The notes under the pieces are model-generated. The model made no database searches, had not been told where the DNA came from, and was given only the letters and a program-made list of their open reading frames with translations. A stretch of DNA of 64,000 nucleotides from PGYT01 sp963675055 (GTDB lineage: Bacteria > Bacteroidota > Ignavibacteria > Ignavibacteriales > Melioribacteraceae), in NCBI GenBank assembly GCA_963675055.2, contig CAXXJE010000005.1:124001-188000 (forward strand), written 5' to 3'. The position numbers and the translations under genes are program-made. This document shows, one piece after another, positions 43,913-53,210 of the stretch. Each line of letters starts with the position of its first letter. Position 1 is the first letter of the stretch.

Positions 43913-45106
43913 TTAAAAAAATTCAATAGTTTTTTTCAAAGCTTCACACTCCGGAAGTGCAACCTCTTTGCTTTCAAAGTTATTAATGAACTGCATTAAT
44001 TTCGGCTGTACTTCTTCGGCAACAGGACACAACCCCTTTTTATAGTCAATACCGTCATAGATTTGCGGACATCTTTCTTTGTAGGATTTATTTAAGAACA
44101 TCTCTTCCTCATATGTTAAAACCCACGCGCCGTAAATACCGTGTCCGCCGAATTCAATAAATTTTTTCCTGAATTCATACCAGGTAACAGTCGGGTGTTC
44201 AAATTTCACCGTATACGTCCAATACGTATTTAAAGAACCGGTCGGATTTTTTTGCGGTACAATATAAGAGCAATCCTTTACAATCTCATCATACATCTTC
44301 GCGATTTCTATTCTAAGATTAATAAAATAATTCATTCGTTCTGTCTGAGCCAATCCAACGGCAGCAGCCACTTCAGGCATTCTATAATTATAACCAAATG
44401 CATCATGGCGTTTATATTTGGGATCCTGAAATACGTCTTTGTTCAATTTAATTCTTCCATCACCAGGCTTCATTGATGCATATCCGAGCGAACCAAATTT
44501 GCGCATTTTAACAGCCAGCTCTTCATCATTTGTAACAATAATTCCTCCATCACCGGTGGTAATTTGTTTAGAGTTTTCAAGACTATAGCTGGTTATATGA
44601 GCAATTGAACCAATTGGTCTGTCTTTATAGGTTGCCATATGCGCTTCGGCGGCATCATTTATTACTATCAAATTATGCTCTTCGGCAAGTTCCATCATTG
44701 GATCCAGATCACAGCACAAGCCATAAAGTGATACCGGCATAATTGCTTTCGTTTTACTTGTGATTTTCCTTTTTATATCTTCCGGATTGATGTTAAACGT
44801 ATCGGGATCAATATCTGCAAAGACTGGTATAGCATTTTGTGCCAGAATAACATCCGCATTGCAAATAACAGTTAATGGGGGTATAATCACTTCATCCCCT
44901 GCTTTCACCTCTGCAGCTTCTAATGCAGCATGCAGAGTTGAAGTACCTGAGTTAAAAGTAACTGCATGTTTTGCTCCGACTTTTTCTGCAAATGCTTTTT
45001 CAAATCTGTTATTCATATTGCCCGATGTTGATGAACCTTCTCCTGAGTCGAGGACTTCTTTTATATACTTGAATTCCAGGTCCCCGAAACGCCATGTGTT
45101 ATTCAT
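43913..45106 (-). CDS. DegT/DnrJ/EryC1/StrS family aminotransferase
   Basis: This 397-residue PLP aminotransferase has FNSGTSTLHAALEAAEVKAG, EVIIPPLTVICNADVILAQN and VINDAAEAHMA, with the PLP-lysine in SYSLENSKQITTGDGG. The C-terminal part is slightly longer than usual. It is the second of three DegT-type genes in the locus (others at 32979 and 52064). Its place between the CMP-synthetase and a GNAT gene suggests that it adds an amino group later acetylated by the neighbour. Confidence 0.83.
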   Translation of the reverse strand: MNNTWRFGDLEFKYIKEVLDSGEGSSTSGNMNNRFEKAFAEKVGAKHAVTFNSGTSTLHAALEAAEVKAGDEVIIPPLTVICNADVILAQNAIPVFADIDPDTFNINPEDIKRKITSKTKAIMPVSLYGLCCDLDPMMELAEEHNLIVINDAAEAHMATYKDRPIGSIAHITSYSLENSKQITTGDGGIIVTNDEELAVKMRKFGSLGYASMKPGDGRIKLNKDVFQDPKYKRHDAFGYNYRMPEVAAAVGLAQTERMNYFINLRIEIAKMYDEIVKDCSYIVPQKNPTGSLNTYWTYTVKFEHPTVTWYEFRKKFIEFGGHGIYGAWVLTYEEEMFLNKSYKERCPQIYDGIDYKKGLCPVAEEVQPKLMQFINNFESKEVALPECEALKKTIEFF

Positions 45107-45142
45107 AAAATTATTGCCTTCTTTTTAGTTTATTTAATAAAA

Positions 45143-45694
45143 TTAAATTTCACTTTTAAATTCGTCTTTGAAACATCCCATGTAAATATGATCGATGTAT
45201 TCCCCCTCAAATCTGTCAGTCTTTCGCATTACACCTTCTACTTTGAATCCAAGTTTTTCAAATACTCTCTGCATTGATTTATTGACATCCATCAATCCTG
45301 CGGTTAATTTTCTCATGCCAAGAATATCAAATAGATATTTTGCAACAGCACCAATTGAATCAGTGGCAATACCTTTACCCCAGTAATCTTTGCAGCCGAT
45401 TAGAATGCCAATATCAGCTATTCTTGTATACCAGTTGATGTTATTAACTCTGATTGTCCCAATAAATTTATTCTCATCGCTACTATAAATAGCAAGGAAT
45501 ATATCGTTTTTACTTTTCATCACATTATTACAATACTCACGAACATCATTAATATTCACAGGTGTAACATAATCAAGCCGGTTAATTGTTTTGATAACGT
45601 CGTAATCCCGCAGCCAGTTAAGATAATCCGGGTCTTCTATGTGCTTTTCTTCGAACGGTAGTAAGTAGCTTTTTTTACCTTTCAGTCTAAACAT
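45143..45694 (-). CDS. GNAT family N-acetyltransferase (LegH/PseH-like candidate)
   Basis: This 183-residue protein has IGCKDYWGKGIATDSIGAVA as the acetyl-CoA loop and RKLTAGLMDVNKSMQRVFEK with LGF, the RimJ/RimL-type pattern shared by amino-sugar acetyltransferases of nonulosonate pathways. Position within the legionaminate-like gene set makes acetylation of a 4-amino sugar nucleotide the best guess. A ribosomal-protein acetyltransferase is the alternative by family but not by context. Confidence 0.75.
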   Translation of the reverse strand: MFRLKGKKSYLLPFEEKHIEDPDYLNWLRDYDVIKTINRLDYVTPVNINDVREYCNNVMKSKNDIFLAIYSSDENKFIGTIRVNNINWYTRIADIGILIGCKDYWGKGIATDSIGAVAKYLFDILGMRKLTAGLMDVNKSMQRVFEKLGFKVEGVMRKTDRFEGEYIDHIYMGCFKDEFKSEI

Positions 45695-45748
45695 ATATTC
45701 TCCAAGTGAATTTATTAGTATTAGAATATCGAATAAACTTACGTCTAA

Positions 45749-46795
45749 TCAGATTAAACTCATTATCTGCTTGTATTTATCCAATTCCCCAATATCAAGC
45801 CACGATTTTTCAGATATGGGAAATACTCCAACCTTTCCACTTTTATTCTTAACCTTTTCAATCAGTTCTGTCATATGAAATTTAGTATTCTCAGGTATCA
45901 AATTAATCACTTCGGGTTCAATCATATACATACCGGTACTGACCAAATAATCATATTCAGGTTTCTCAATAATCCTGTCTAGTGTTCCGCCATTGGATAT
46001 ATCACAAATTCCGTAGGGGATTTGAAAATTCTTCATTGATGCAACAATCGTAATAAGATTTTGTTTGGCTTTATGATACCGATAAATATTATTATAATTA
46101 GCCCTAATTATTATATCGCAATTTGAGACAAAAAAAGTTTGTGTAATTTTTCCTTTTAGATAAGCCAGAGCCCCGGAAGTTCCCAGCACTGATTTTTCTT
46201 CAATTGTCTTGATTTTATACGGATAATTTTGATCAGCTAAAAACGCCTTTATATAATTTGATTTGTGATTAAGGGATAGATAAAACTCATCAATGCCGAA
46301 TTTATTAAATTCATCCATAATTACTTTCAGAATGGGTTCATCACCTATTGGAACTAACGGTTTTGGCAATACCTTCGTAATTGGATCCAGCCTTAAACCT
46401 TTACCGCCGGCCATTATTACTACCGGTATCTTTAGTTTCTTTTCCTTCTTAGCAATATTTTCAAATCCCAGGAAATCCTCTTCGGTTATCAATTCAAGCA
46501 GTTTATCATTTTCAATTACTAAAACATGCTGTATATGTTCCTGTTTGATTAATTCGAGAATATCATTTTTATTGTAGCCCGGACCGACAGAAAGAAAGTT
46601 CTTATTACAAATTTTTATCACTTCTTCTTCAAGAGAATATCCGTTTATAACGGCTCTTCTGAAATCACCATTAGTTATTATGCCTTTCACTTTAATATCA
46701 TCATCAACTATGATGACTATTCCCCTGCCTGTATCATCCATTTTTTGAACTGCGGTACGAAGTGAATCTTTTTCATTAACAAAGTAATTAAGCAT
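45749..46795 (-). CDS. CBS-domain nucleotidyltransferase (PtmE-like)
   Basis: This 348-residue protein has a pair of CBS domains (about 1-112; DDDIKVKGIITNGDFRRAVI is one end). A nucleotidyltransferase domain follows with VVIMAGGKGLRLDPITKVLP, KPLVPIGDEPIL and VSNCDIIIR. The order matches PtmE of Campylobacter, which makes GDP-glucosamine-type precursors for legionaminic acid. The CBS pair may sense adenine nucleotides. The ATG at 46795 was chosen; a TTG five codons upstream (46810) is also possible, and neither has a clear ribosome site. Confidence 0.78.
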   Translation of the reverse strand: MLNYFVNEKDSLRTAVQKMDDTGRGIVIIVDDDIKVKGIITNGDFRRAVINGYSLEEEVIKICNKNFLSVGPGYNKNDILELIKQEHIQHVLVIENDKLLELITEEDFLGFENIAKKEKKLKIPVVIMAGGKGLRLDPITKVLPKPLVPIGDEPILKVIMDEFNKFGIDEFYLSLNHKSNYIKAFLADQNYPYKIKTIEEKSVLGTSGALAYLKGKITQTFFVSNCDIIIRANYNNIYRYHKAKQNLITIVASMKNFQIPYGICDISNGGTLDRIIEKPEYDYLVSTGMYMIEPEVINLIPENTKFHMTELIEKVKNKSGKVGVFPISEKSWLDIGELDKYKQIMSLI

Positions 46796-46833
46796 TTTTT
46801 TATTGTTCAAAGTATCATCTTCAATTTGTTCGA

Positions 46834-47628
46834 TTATATTGTTGTAAATCCCCCGTCAACCAATAACACTTCACCGGTAATATAGGAAGCAGCCTCAGAA
46901 GATAAAAACACCACAGGTTTGGCCACTTCATCAGGAGTACACATTCTATTTAAAAGTGTTTTCTGTAAATACCTGTTTATAAAAATTTCCGGCTGATTAT
47001 TTGCCACACCTCCTGGTGCAACTACATTAATTCTGATATTAAACTTTCCGAAATAACTTGCCAGATATTTTGAGTAGGCAATTATCCCTCCTTTTATCGC
47101 ACTGTATGCAGCGGGAGAAGTCATATCAGTACCTTCGTATATTTTAAAATCAGGTCCTACAATACCGTAAATAGAGCTAATATTAATTATACTTCCCGAA
47201 TGCCTTTCAGCCATTACTTTAGCCACTTCATTTGAAGTAATGCAATATTGATTTAGCTGCATATCCACGTTTTTTTGCCAGCTACTTGTATCGATATTTT
47301 CCAGTTTATTGCCCCAGTCATCTGTCCTCGGATATGAATTATTTACCCAAACATCAAATGGATCTCGGGTTGAATGTAAACAATTAATAAAATCCGGGAT
47401 ATCTTTTATGTTAGTAAAATCAAAATTCTCGTAAGATAATTTTTCTGAATTTAAGCTCGCTTGAAGTTTAGCAAACCTGGGAGCATCAATATCTATTACT
47501 ATTACATTCGCTCCGGCGTTCAGGAATTGTCGAACAATGGCTTGGCCAATTAAACCCAAACCTCCGGTAACGAAGACATTCTTGTTTTCCAGTCCAAAAA
47601 AACTTTGTTTCTCATTTAAATTAGTCAA
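46834..47628 (-). CDS. Short-chain dehydrogenase (PtmA-like)
   Basis: This 264-residue classical SDR has the cofactor motif TGGLGLIGQAI near residue 21, serine in IINISSIYG, and the active-site YSAIKGG. KVMAERHSGSIINISSIYGI and the C-terminal YITGEVLLVDGGFTTI are typical. It resembles PtmA, which acts in legionaminate loci beside PtmE. The start is TTG at 47628, overlapping the end of the NeuB gene by 8 nt, with GGGAAG upstream; no ATG lies nearby. Confidence 0.8.
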   Translation of the reverse strand: MTNLNEKQSFFGLENKNVFVTGGLGLIGQAIVRQFLNAGANVIVIDIDAPRFAKLQASLNSEKLSYENFDFTNIKDIPDFINCLHSTRDPFDVWVNNSYPRTDDWGNKLENIDTSSWQKNVDMQLNQYCITSNEVAKVMAERHSGSIINISSIYGIVGPDFKIYEGTDMTSPAAYSAIKGGIIAYSKYLASYFGKFNIRINVVAPGGVANNQPEIFINRYLQKTLLNRMCTPDEVAKPVVFLSSEAASYITGEVLLVDGGFTTI

Positions 47629-48676
47629 GGTCTTCCCATGAGATTAATTGATCTTGTTTAATACTGTTTTTGCATTTTCTCCCGATTACAAATTGATATT
47701 CATCCGGTTGAATACCCGTACCGGGTCTTTTGAACTCAATATCACTATTTTCAATTCTTTCACCTTCAGCAATATCTCTACTAGCTACTAAACTTCTTCT
47801 GAAGGAATTAATTCGTTCATCATCTTCTACGCGTAAAATTCTGCCGGTTCCCAAAGCATCTACAATTCTTTTGGATTCGGTGACAATTACACTCATTTCA
47901 TCGGGAGTAGCCGATACTTTATGATCCCAGCCGAACATATTTTTATCCAATGTATAATGTTTTTCAATTAATTTCGCTCCCAGGGCAACAGCAGCAAGTG
48001 GAATGGATGTGCCGAGAGTATGATCTGAAAATCCTATCGGATAGTCAGGATAAACTTGCTGAAGAGTTTTTATTCTGTTTAAGTTGACTTCCGTATCCTT
48101 CGGAGGATAAACTGCTACACAATGCAGTATTATTATCTCATTGTTTCCAGCATTTTCAATTGTTCTTACAGCCTTGTCTATTTCATAAAAATTACTCAAT
48201 CCCGTAGAAAGAACTATAGGAAGTCCCTTTCCGGCGACATATTCCAAAAACGGGTAATTGTTCAAATCCATAGAGGCTGTTTTAATAAATCCGGTATTTA
48301 ATTTTTCAACGAGAAAATCCGTTTCAGGCCTGGAGAACGGTGTCGAGGTACATTCAATATTCTCATTATCCGAAAATTTCTTCATGGATAGAAGTTCATC
48401 CGGAGAGATGGCAAATTTTTCAACTATTTCTTCAAGGGTATAATCAGTTCTGTTCCGGTAGTCATCGGCAACAAAGTAATTGTCATCATAAGTTTTTCTT
48501 GAGAATATAGTTTCTTTACTCCAGCTTTGAAATTTTACACAATCGGCACCGGATTGTTTTGCACTACTGATTAGCTTCTTTGCAATCTCCATATCCCCAT
48601 TATGATTCGAACCTAGTTCAGCAATAATATATGGATAATTTGTGTTTTTGATCTTTTCGAAAAAATTACTCTTCAT
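47621..48676 (-). CDS. Nonulosonic acid synthase (NeuB/LegI family)
   Basis: This 352-residue enzyme condenses phosphoenolpyruvate with a six-carbon amino sugar to make a nine-carbon acid. The barrel shows YIIAELGSNHNGDMEIAKKL, DCVKFQSWSKE, ECTSTPF, KTASMDLNN and IGFSDHTLG with EKHYTLD. The C-terminal SAF (antifreeze-like) domain from about 285 has RRSLVASRDIAEGE. The ATG at 48676 has GGAGG at ideal distance; the upstream extension to 48709 inside the previous gene was rejected. LegI, NeuB and PseI cannot be separated here, but the PtmE/PtmA/LegB/LegC neighbours favour legionaminate. Confidence 0.87.
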   Translation of the reverse strand: MKSNFFEKIKNTNYPYIIAELGSNHNGDMEIAKKLISSAKQSGADCVKFQSWSKETIFSRKTYDDNYFVADDYRNRTDYTLEEIVEKFAISPDELLSMKKFSDNENIECTSTPFSRPETDFLVEKLNTGFIKTASMDLNNYPFLEYVAGKGLPIVLSTGLSNFYEIDKAVRTIENAGNNEIIILHCVAVYPPKDTEVNLNRIKTLQQVYPDYPIGFSDHTLGTSIPLAAVALGAKLIEKHYTLDKNMFGWDHKVSATPDEMSVIVTESKRIVDALGTGRILRVEDDERINSFRRSLVASRDIAEGERIENSDIEFKRPGTGIQPDEYQFVIGRKCKNSIKQDQLISWEDLD

Positions 48677-49565
48677 GTTGCCTCCAAACCGATAAACTAA
48701 TAATTTCACTCCACCAACCCTGGTAGAGTTCAGAATAATGGCTATTTACAAATTCAACATATCTTTTAAGTTTTTCCTGATTACTAAAAATTTCTTCAAA
48801 CATCATTATTTCATCAAGCTTCGCTCTAATTTTAGTTTTCACAGGATTATTATCTGAACACCTTTTTATTAATTCAGTATAATGCAATTTCTTGACAAAC
48901 AAGAAGAATTTAATTTTTTTCTCATTGATACTGTTCGTCATCCCGACCGTATTATTCTCATCTTGTCTGTAATATGTAACGGTTTCCCTTACAAACTTCG
49001 CTTCTATACCCTGTAAAAGTATTGAGGAAAATAGGAACCAGTCAATTGCAACAATATCATCAGGAATATTCGGAATTTCTACCTGCAAAAGATTAATTCC
49101 TGAATTCGTTAATCCCATTACATTCCTGTCAATGATTTCATCGAAAGCCAGAAAATCATTTGAGCAAAAACCTGAAATATAACTTTGCTTAATTATTTCA
49201 GAATCCTCATTAATCAAATTTAGATCGTTAAATATCACCGGATGATTTGCGAGATTAAGTTTTGATTTTTCTATTCTGTCATTTCCGAGCTTATCATCAA
49301 TATCACTGAATATTAAATTTGCATATCCGTTATCCACACAATATTGTAGTCCGATATTTCTAATCTCTGGAAATGACTTTCTAGAAGATATACTCAAATT
49401 GAAATAATTGCGAACCGGGCATTCCGGCATAGGAGTATTATCATTAATAAAGATCAAATCAAAATCACAGTCACTTTGTTCTGACAATGAGTTAAAATAA
49501 TCTTTATGGTATTTCTCCGCTCCCGGATAATTTACGGTTAATATAGCGGTATCAGATTTCTTCAT
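48666..49565 (-). CDS. Family-2-like glycosyltransferase
   Basis: This 299-residue protein has a GT-A start (TAILTVNYPGAEKYHKDYFN) and FDLIFINDNTP. RNIGLQYCVDNGYANLIFSD is followed by IDD, which looks like the metal-binding D-x-D. The C-terminal half is not conserved in ways I recognise. Overlaps of 11 nt with the NeuB gene and 14 nt with the formyltransferase gene suggest that it handles the nonulosonate, perhaps as its transferase. Confidence 0.6.
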   Translation of the reverse strand: MKKSDTAILTVNYPGAEKYHKDYFNSLSEQSDCDFDLIFINDNTPMPECPVRNYFNLSISSRKSFPEIRNIGLQYCVDNGYANLIFSDIDDKLGNDRIEKSKLNLANHPVIFNDLNLINEDSEIIKQSYISGFCSNDFLAFDEIIDRNVMGLTNSGINLLQVEIPNIPDDIVAIDWFLFSSILLQGIEAKFVRETVTYYRQDENNTVGMTNSINEKKIKFFLFVKKLHYTELIKRCSDNNPVKTKIRAKLDEIMMFEEIFSNQEKLKRYVEFVNSHYSELYQGWWSEIISLSVWRQHEE

Positions 49566-50406
49566 AATCCAAAATATGGATAAATGAATCCCTACATTTG
49601 ACTAACAATGTAGAATCATAGAATTTTGCCACCAATGTACCTGGTGATAGATTCTCTTCAATAGGTATTTTATTAACTATTTTTGCTCTCCAAATCTTAA
49701 TGTTCTTCCCATCTAACTTGGCAACTGCTCCCGGGTAAGGTTTAGAAATCGCCCTTATCTTGTTAAATATTCCTGAGCCGTTTGAGTCCCAATTTATTAA
49801 TGAATCATAATCATTTCTTAACCTTCTGAAATTGCCTTCATTGATATTCTGCTTTAATCTGGGTGCGTTGTCCTTCCGAATTAGCGGAAAATACGATCTC
49901 ATAAGATTATAAGTTGCTACATCCAACTTATCCAACACATCATTAATATAATCATTTTCCTCGATTTTAAATTTTTCCTGCGCAATTATGTCTCCTAGAT
50001 CCGGAGTACTATTCAGATGGAACATTGATAGCGCGCTTTCTGTATATCCTTCCTCTATCTGCCATGCCAGTACAGATCTCCCTCTATCATTGGGTAATTT
50101 TGCTGGATGAAATCCGATAACGGATTTTACAGGAATTGACAGAAGTTCATTTGATAACAACCCGGACCAACCGGTAACAAATATAAAATCCGGATTTATA
50201 TCTCTTATCTTATCAATATATTTATTTGCATTCATGTTGCCAATTATTTCAATGTTGTCATGATAATGATTTAAATCGACGTATCTGGGAAGATCCATAC
50301 CCGAAGGATGAGTAATTATTAGTTCAATTGTTACATGTTTATTGCTTAACAAGTAATCTAAAACTAATTTACCATTTGTAAGTCCACCTATAAAGACGAT
50401 TTTCAT
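49552..50406 (-). CDS. Sugar N-formyltransferase-like protein (Fmt fold), copy 1
   Basis: This 284-residue protein has an N-terminal formyl_trans_N domain and a small C-terminal domain. The catalytic histidine H100 (SVIGFHPAKLPNDRGRSVLA) and aspartate D136 (STPDLGDIIAQEKF) are present. The usual asparagine two residues before the histidine is Gly98. Family members transfer formyl from N10-formyltetrahydrofolate to an amino group, either on Met-tRNA or on amino sugars; the context points to sugars. It lies beside a PIG-L deacetylase and a second formyltransferase. Confidence 0.75.
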   Translation of the reverse strand: MKIVFIGGLTNGKLVLDYLLSNKHVTIELIITHPSGMDLPRYVDLNHYHDNIEIIGNMNANKYIDKIRDINPDFIFVTGWSGLLSNELLSIPVKSVIGFHPAKLPNDRGRSVLAWQIEEGYTESALSMFHLNSTPDLGDIIAQEKFKIEENDYINDVLDKLDVATYNLMRSYFPLIRKDNAPRLKQNINEGNFRRLRNDYDSLINWDSNGSGIFNKIRAISKPYPGAVAKLDGKNIKIWRAKIVNKIPIEENLSPGTLVAKFYDSTLLVKCRDSFIHILDYEEI

Positions 50407-50417
50407 ATTACAAATAA

Positions 50418-51086
50418 TTATAGTTTTTCAAATAATTGCATGAAAGATTCTGCATATTCAACACCTATTCTACTCCCTCTGTATTGAGCCACAGCTTTAA
50501 TCGTATCTATACTCCGGGGGAAAGGCCCGTTCATGATTTCACTTTTATACAGCTTCATAATTTCAATTTTTCTCACAAAGAATTCAGTTATGTCAATAAA
50601 AACGTTAGGGCTGAAGCTTATGCCCGGTATTGGGATACTATAGTCCGTCTCCGATAATGTTTCATACATCAGAATTTTTTCTATGGAGGGATACCGGAAA
50701 CTTTTAGTCGCACTGAATATAGCTTTAAATGCTGCTTGGTGATCAGTATGTACATCATTAAAAAACGGAATAAACAATATATCCGGATTTATGTTCTTCA
50801 TAACATCTGAGAACTCATTCACCAATACATCCGTACCCAAAGAGTCCAATTTTGTGGAGTCAAAATCCAGCATAAAAGTTCCATCAAAACCATATTTTCC
50901 TGTAACCTCTTTTATCTCTTTTTCTCTCGCAGTAACACGTTTTGGACTCCAGCCCAAATCAACTGATATTTTCGTGAGATTACACCAAAAGATTTGATCA
51001 CCTTCTTGTTTCCTTTTTAATAACGTTCCTCCGCATCCGAGGGTTTCATCATCAGGATGTACAGATACTGCCAGTATTTTTTTCAT
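50418..51086 (-). CDS. PIG-L/LmbE family N-deacetylase
   Basis: This 222-residue protein has the zinc motif SVHPDDETLGCGGTL (H10, D13) and the later HTDHQ (H113/H116). It removes N-acetyl groups from GlcNAc-like substrates. The neighbours on both sides are formyltransferases, so the simplest model is deacetylation of an N-acetyl sugar followed by N-formylation. There is no signal peptide, so it should act on cytoplasmic, activated or lipid-linked sugar. Confidence 0.82.
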   Translation of the reverse strand: MKKILAVSVHPDDETLGCGGTLLKRKQEGDQIFWCNLTKISVDLGWSPKRVTAREKEIKEVTGKYGFDGTFMLDFDSTKLDSLGTDVLVNEFSDVMKNINPDILFIPFFNDVHTDHQAAFKAIFSATKSFRYPSIEKILMYETLSETDYSIPIPGISFSPNVFIDITEFFVRKIEIMKLYKSEIMNGPFPRSIDTIKAVAQYRGSRIGVEYAESFMQLFEKL

Positions 51087-51106
51087 ATAGACTACTTTAA
51101 TAAAAA

Positions 51107-52015
51107 TTATAAAATTGTACCTAACCGGTCCCCAACTCTAATTGAACCGTCATAATAATATTCAACAATTTTAATCGTACTGTCGCCGGTTTTTACAATT
51201 AATGATTTACCAGACCTTCCTACTACTTGACCAGGTATACACCTATAGTTAACAGCGTCTCTGATCAGCTCACATTTATTAATTTTTATTTCTTCCCCCT
51301 TGAGTGATGACCGGGCCATAGGTCCAGGTTCACAAATAGCTCTGATGAAATTAAAAATATCTCTTGAATTTAATTCCCAGTTTAAAAGTTCATCGCCTTC
51401 TCCCCTTTTCCCACAGTAAAATCCAACTGGGTGTATATCAGATTGCTTAGTAACTTTTATATCTTCCCTAATATATAACCGCAGGGATTCAACTAGCAAT
51501 TCTGCGCAAGCTTTATACGCTGTAGTTAGAAGTGTTTTGTAACTATCATCATCACAAATTGGGAATACTTTCTGAAGAATTATATCTCCCGTATCAATAC
51601 CCTCATCAACGTAATGTACTGTTATCCCAAATTCCTTTTCGTCATTAATTAGAACCCAGTTAAGAATATTTCGTCCTCTGTAAAACGGAAGTTTACCAGC
51701 ATGACAATTTATTACCTTACCTGGAGGTAAATTTATAATTTCTTTTTTAAAAATCTGATCAAAACTCATCGACACGAAAATATCACAATCGTATGTCTTT
51801 ACTTGCTCTAGGAATTTTGAATCATTGATATTAGGGACTTTTAAACAGGGGATATTATATTTTTCAGCAAGTCCAGACAGAATATTGTCCTCAGAATTAT
51901 ATCTTAGACAAATAAACTTAATTTGCATACTAGGTTCGGCTGAAATAAGATTAAATGCTTCATGTGCCCAGGGACCATCAGCAAAATACCCGATCGATAT
52001 AGTTTTTTCACTCAT
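51107..52015 (-). CDS. Sugar N-formyltransferase-like protein (Fmt fold), copy 2
   Basis: This 302-residue protein keeps the complete catalytic set of the formyltransferase fold: N103 and H105 in GKVINCHAGKLPFYRG, and D141 in HYVDEGIDTGDIILQ. The C-terminal part (about 215-302) is a small beta domain as in Met-tRNA and sugar formyltransferases. It differs strongly from copy 1, so it is not a recent duplicate; the two may act on different amino groups. It lies between the PIG-L gene and legC. Confidence 0.78.
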   Translation of the reverse strand: MSEKTISIGYFADGPWAHEAFNLISAEPSMQIKFICLRYNSEDNILSGLAEKYNIPCLKVPNINDSKFLEQVKTYDCDIFVSMSFDQIFKKEIINLPPGKVINCHAGKLPFYRGRNILNWVLINDEKEFGITVHYVDEGIDTGDIILQKVFPICDDDSYKTLLTTAYKACAELLVESLRLYIREDIKVTKQSDIHPVGFYCGKRGEGDELLNWELNSRDIFNFIRAICEPGPMARSSLKGEEIKINKCELIRDAVNYRCIPGQVVGRSGKSLIVKTGDSTIKIVEYYYDGSIRVGDRLGTIL

Positions 52016-52063
52016 TTAATTTTTCCTCATCCGAAACAATTTAATTGAATGACCTTATTTATT

Positions 52064-53210
52064 TTAGCCCCTATAGCTACTGGGAATGTTCACAATTCTT
52101 TCTACAAGCCAACGAGCATTATCAAGATTACCAGTTTGACATTCATTGTACATATCCAATTTATTCATTAACCGCCAGGCAGGTCGAGTCATTATTCCCT
52201 GAGAATTTGTTGATTCAAGGAAATCATCACGTTCAGTTGGACTATTAAGTAAAATAGTATTTTAACCAATAATTTGAAACAGAATCACCCGGCTCTTCAA
52301 TATACCTGATATCGAGTTTGTTAAAAAAAACACTATAAAGATTTGATGTCTCTCTTTTATTCTTAATTATTTCACCGATATATTCCATTTGTGCTACACC
52401 AATTGCCGCATTTAAATTTGTCAACCTGTAATTATAGGCAACTGTATCATGAATATACTCCCATTTATGCGGTACCTTGCCGGTAGTGGTAATATGCAAT
52501 GCCTGCTTAGCAATAGACTCATCATTGGTAATTATCATACCACCACCGCCAGTAGTAATGGTTTTATTTCCGTTGAAGCTGATAACTCCCAGTTGACCGA
52601 AAGTGCCGGTATGCTTCTGCTTATAGACAGATCCTAAAGATTCCGCCGCATCCTCCACTATCGGGATTCCATATTTATTTCCAATCTCGACAATTTCATC
52701 AATCCTGCATGGAAAACCAAAAGTATGCATAGGAACAATCGCGCTTATTGAATATCCGCTTGTTTTATTAATAGTCTTTTTCTTACTCGAATCATACCGG
52801 GCGTTATTAGCCAGCCAGTAATTCAATTTTTCAGGTGACATTCCCAATGTATCTTTATCAACATCGACAAATACAGGTTTGCCTCCAGCATGCGATATAG
52901 AATTTGCAGTTGCAACAAAAGTAAGCGGTTGTGTAATTACTTCATCTCCATTTTCCACCCCCGCCAGTTTCAATCCTACCTGTAACGCAGCAGTCCCATT
53001 TACTATCGCAATCGCATATTTAGCTCCGGTATATTCGGCAGTCATTTCTTCAAATCGTGCAACGTATTCTCCAATATAAGAAACATAAGTGGTATCGATA
53101 CAATCCAATAGATACCTCTTTTCATTTTGCAGAAAGACTGGAGCATGTAGAAGTACTGGATTTTGATTCGGATATAGATTTTTTATAAAATCTATTATTT
53201 CTCTATACAT
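52064..53210 (-). pseudogene. LegC-type aminotransferase, split by a single-base frameshift
   Basis: The first frame (53210 to 52245, 321 residues) is a DegT-family enzyme of the LegC subgroup with VNGTAALQVGLKLAGVENGD, IVEDAAESLGSV and PLP-lysine in SFNGNKTITTGGGG. It breaks off at NYWLKYYFT. The missing end is present just downstream in the next frame, containing ERDDFLESTNSQGIMTRPAW and RIVNIPSSYRG, with its stop at 52064. Removing one A from the AAAA run at 52260-52263 (written TTTT on the plus strand) restores NYWLNTILLNSPTERDD. It is either a real inactivating change, slippage-dependent expression, or a base-call error. LegC would form the 4-amino group of the legionaminate precursor. 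Confidence 0.8.

Noticed and set aside
49552..52015. Formyltransferases as Met-tRNA formyltransferase (fmt)
   Set aside because: There are two copies beside a PIG-L deacetylase in a sugar locus, one with an altered active-site asparagine, and no def gene nearby.
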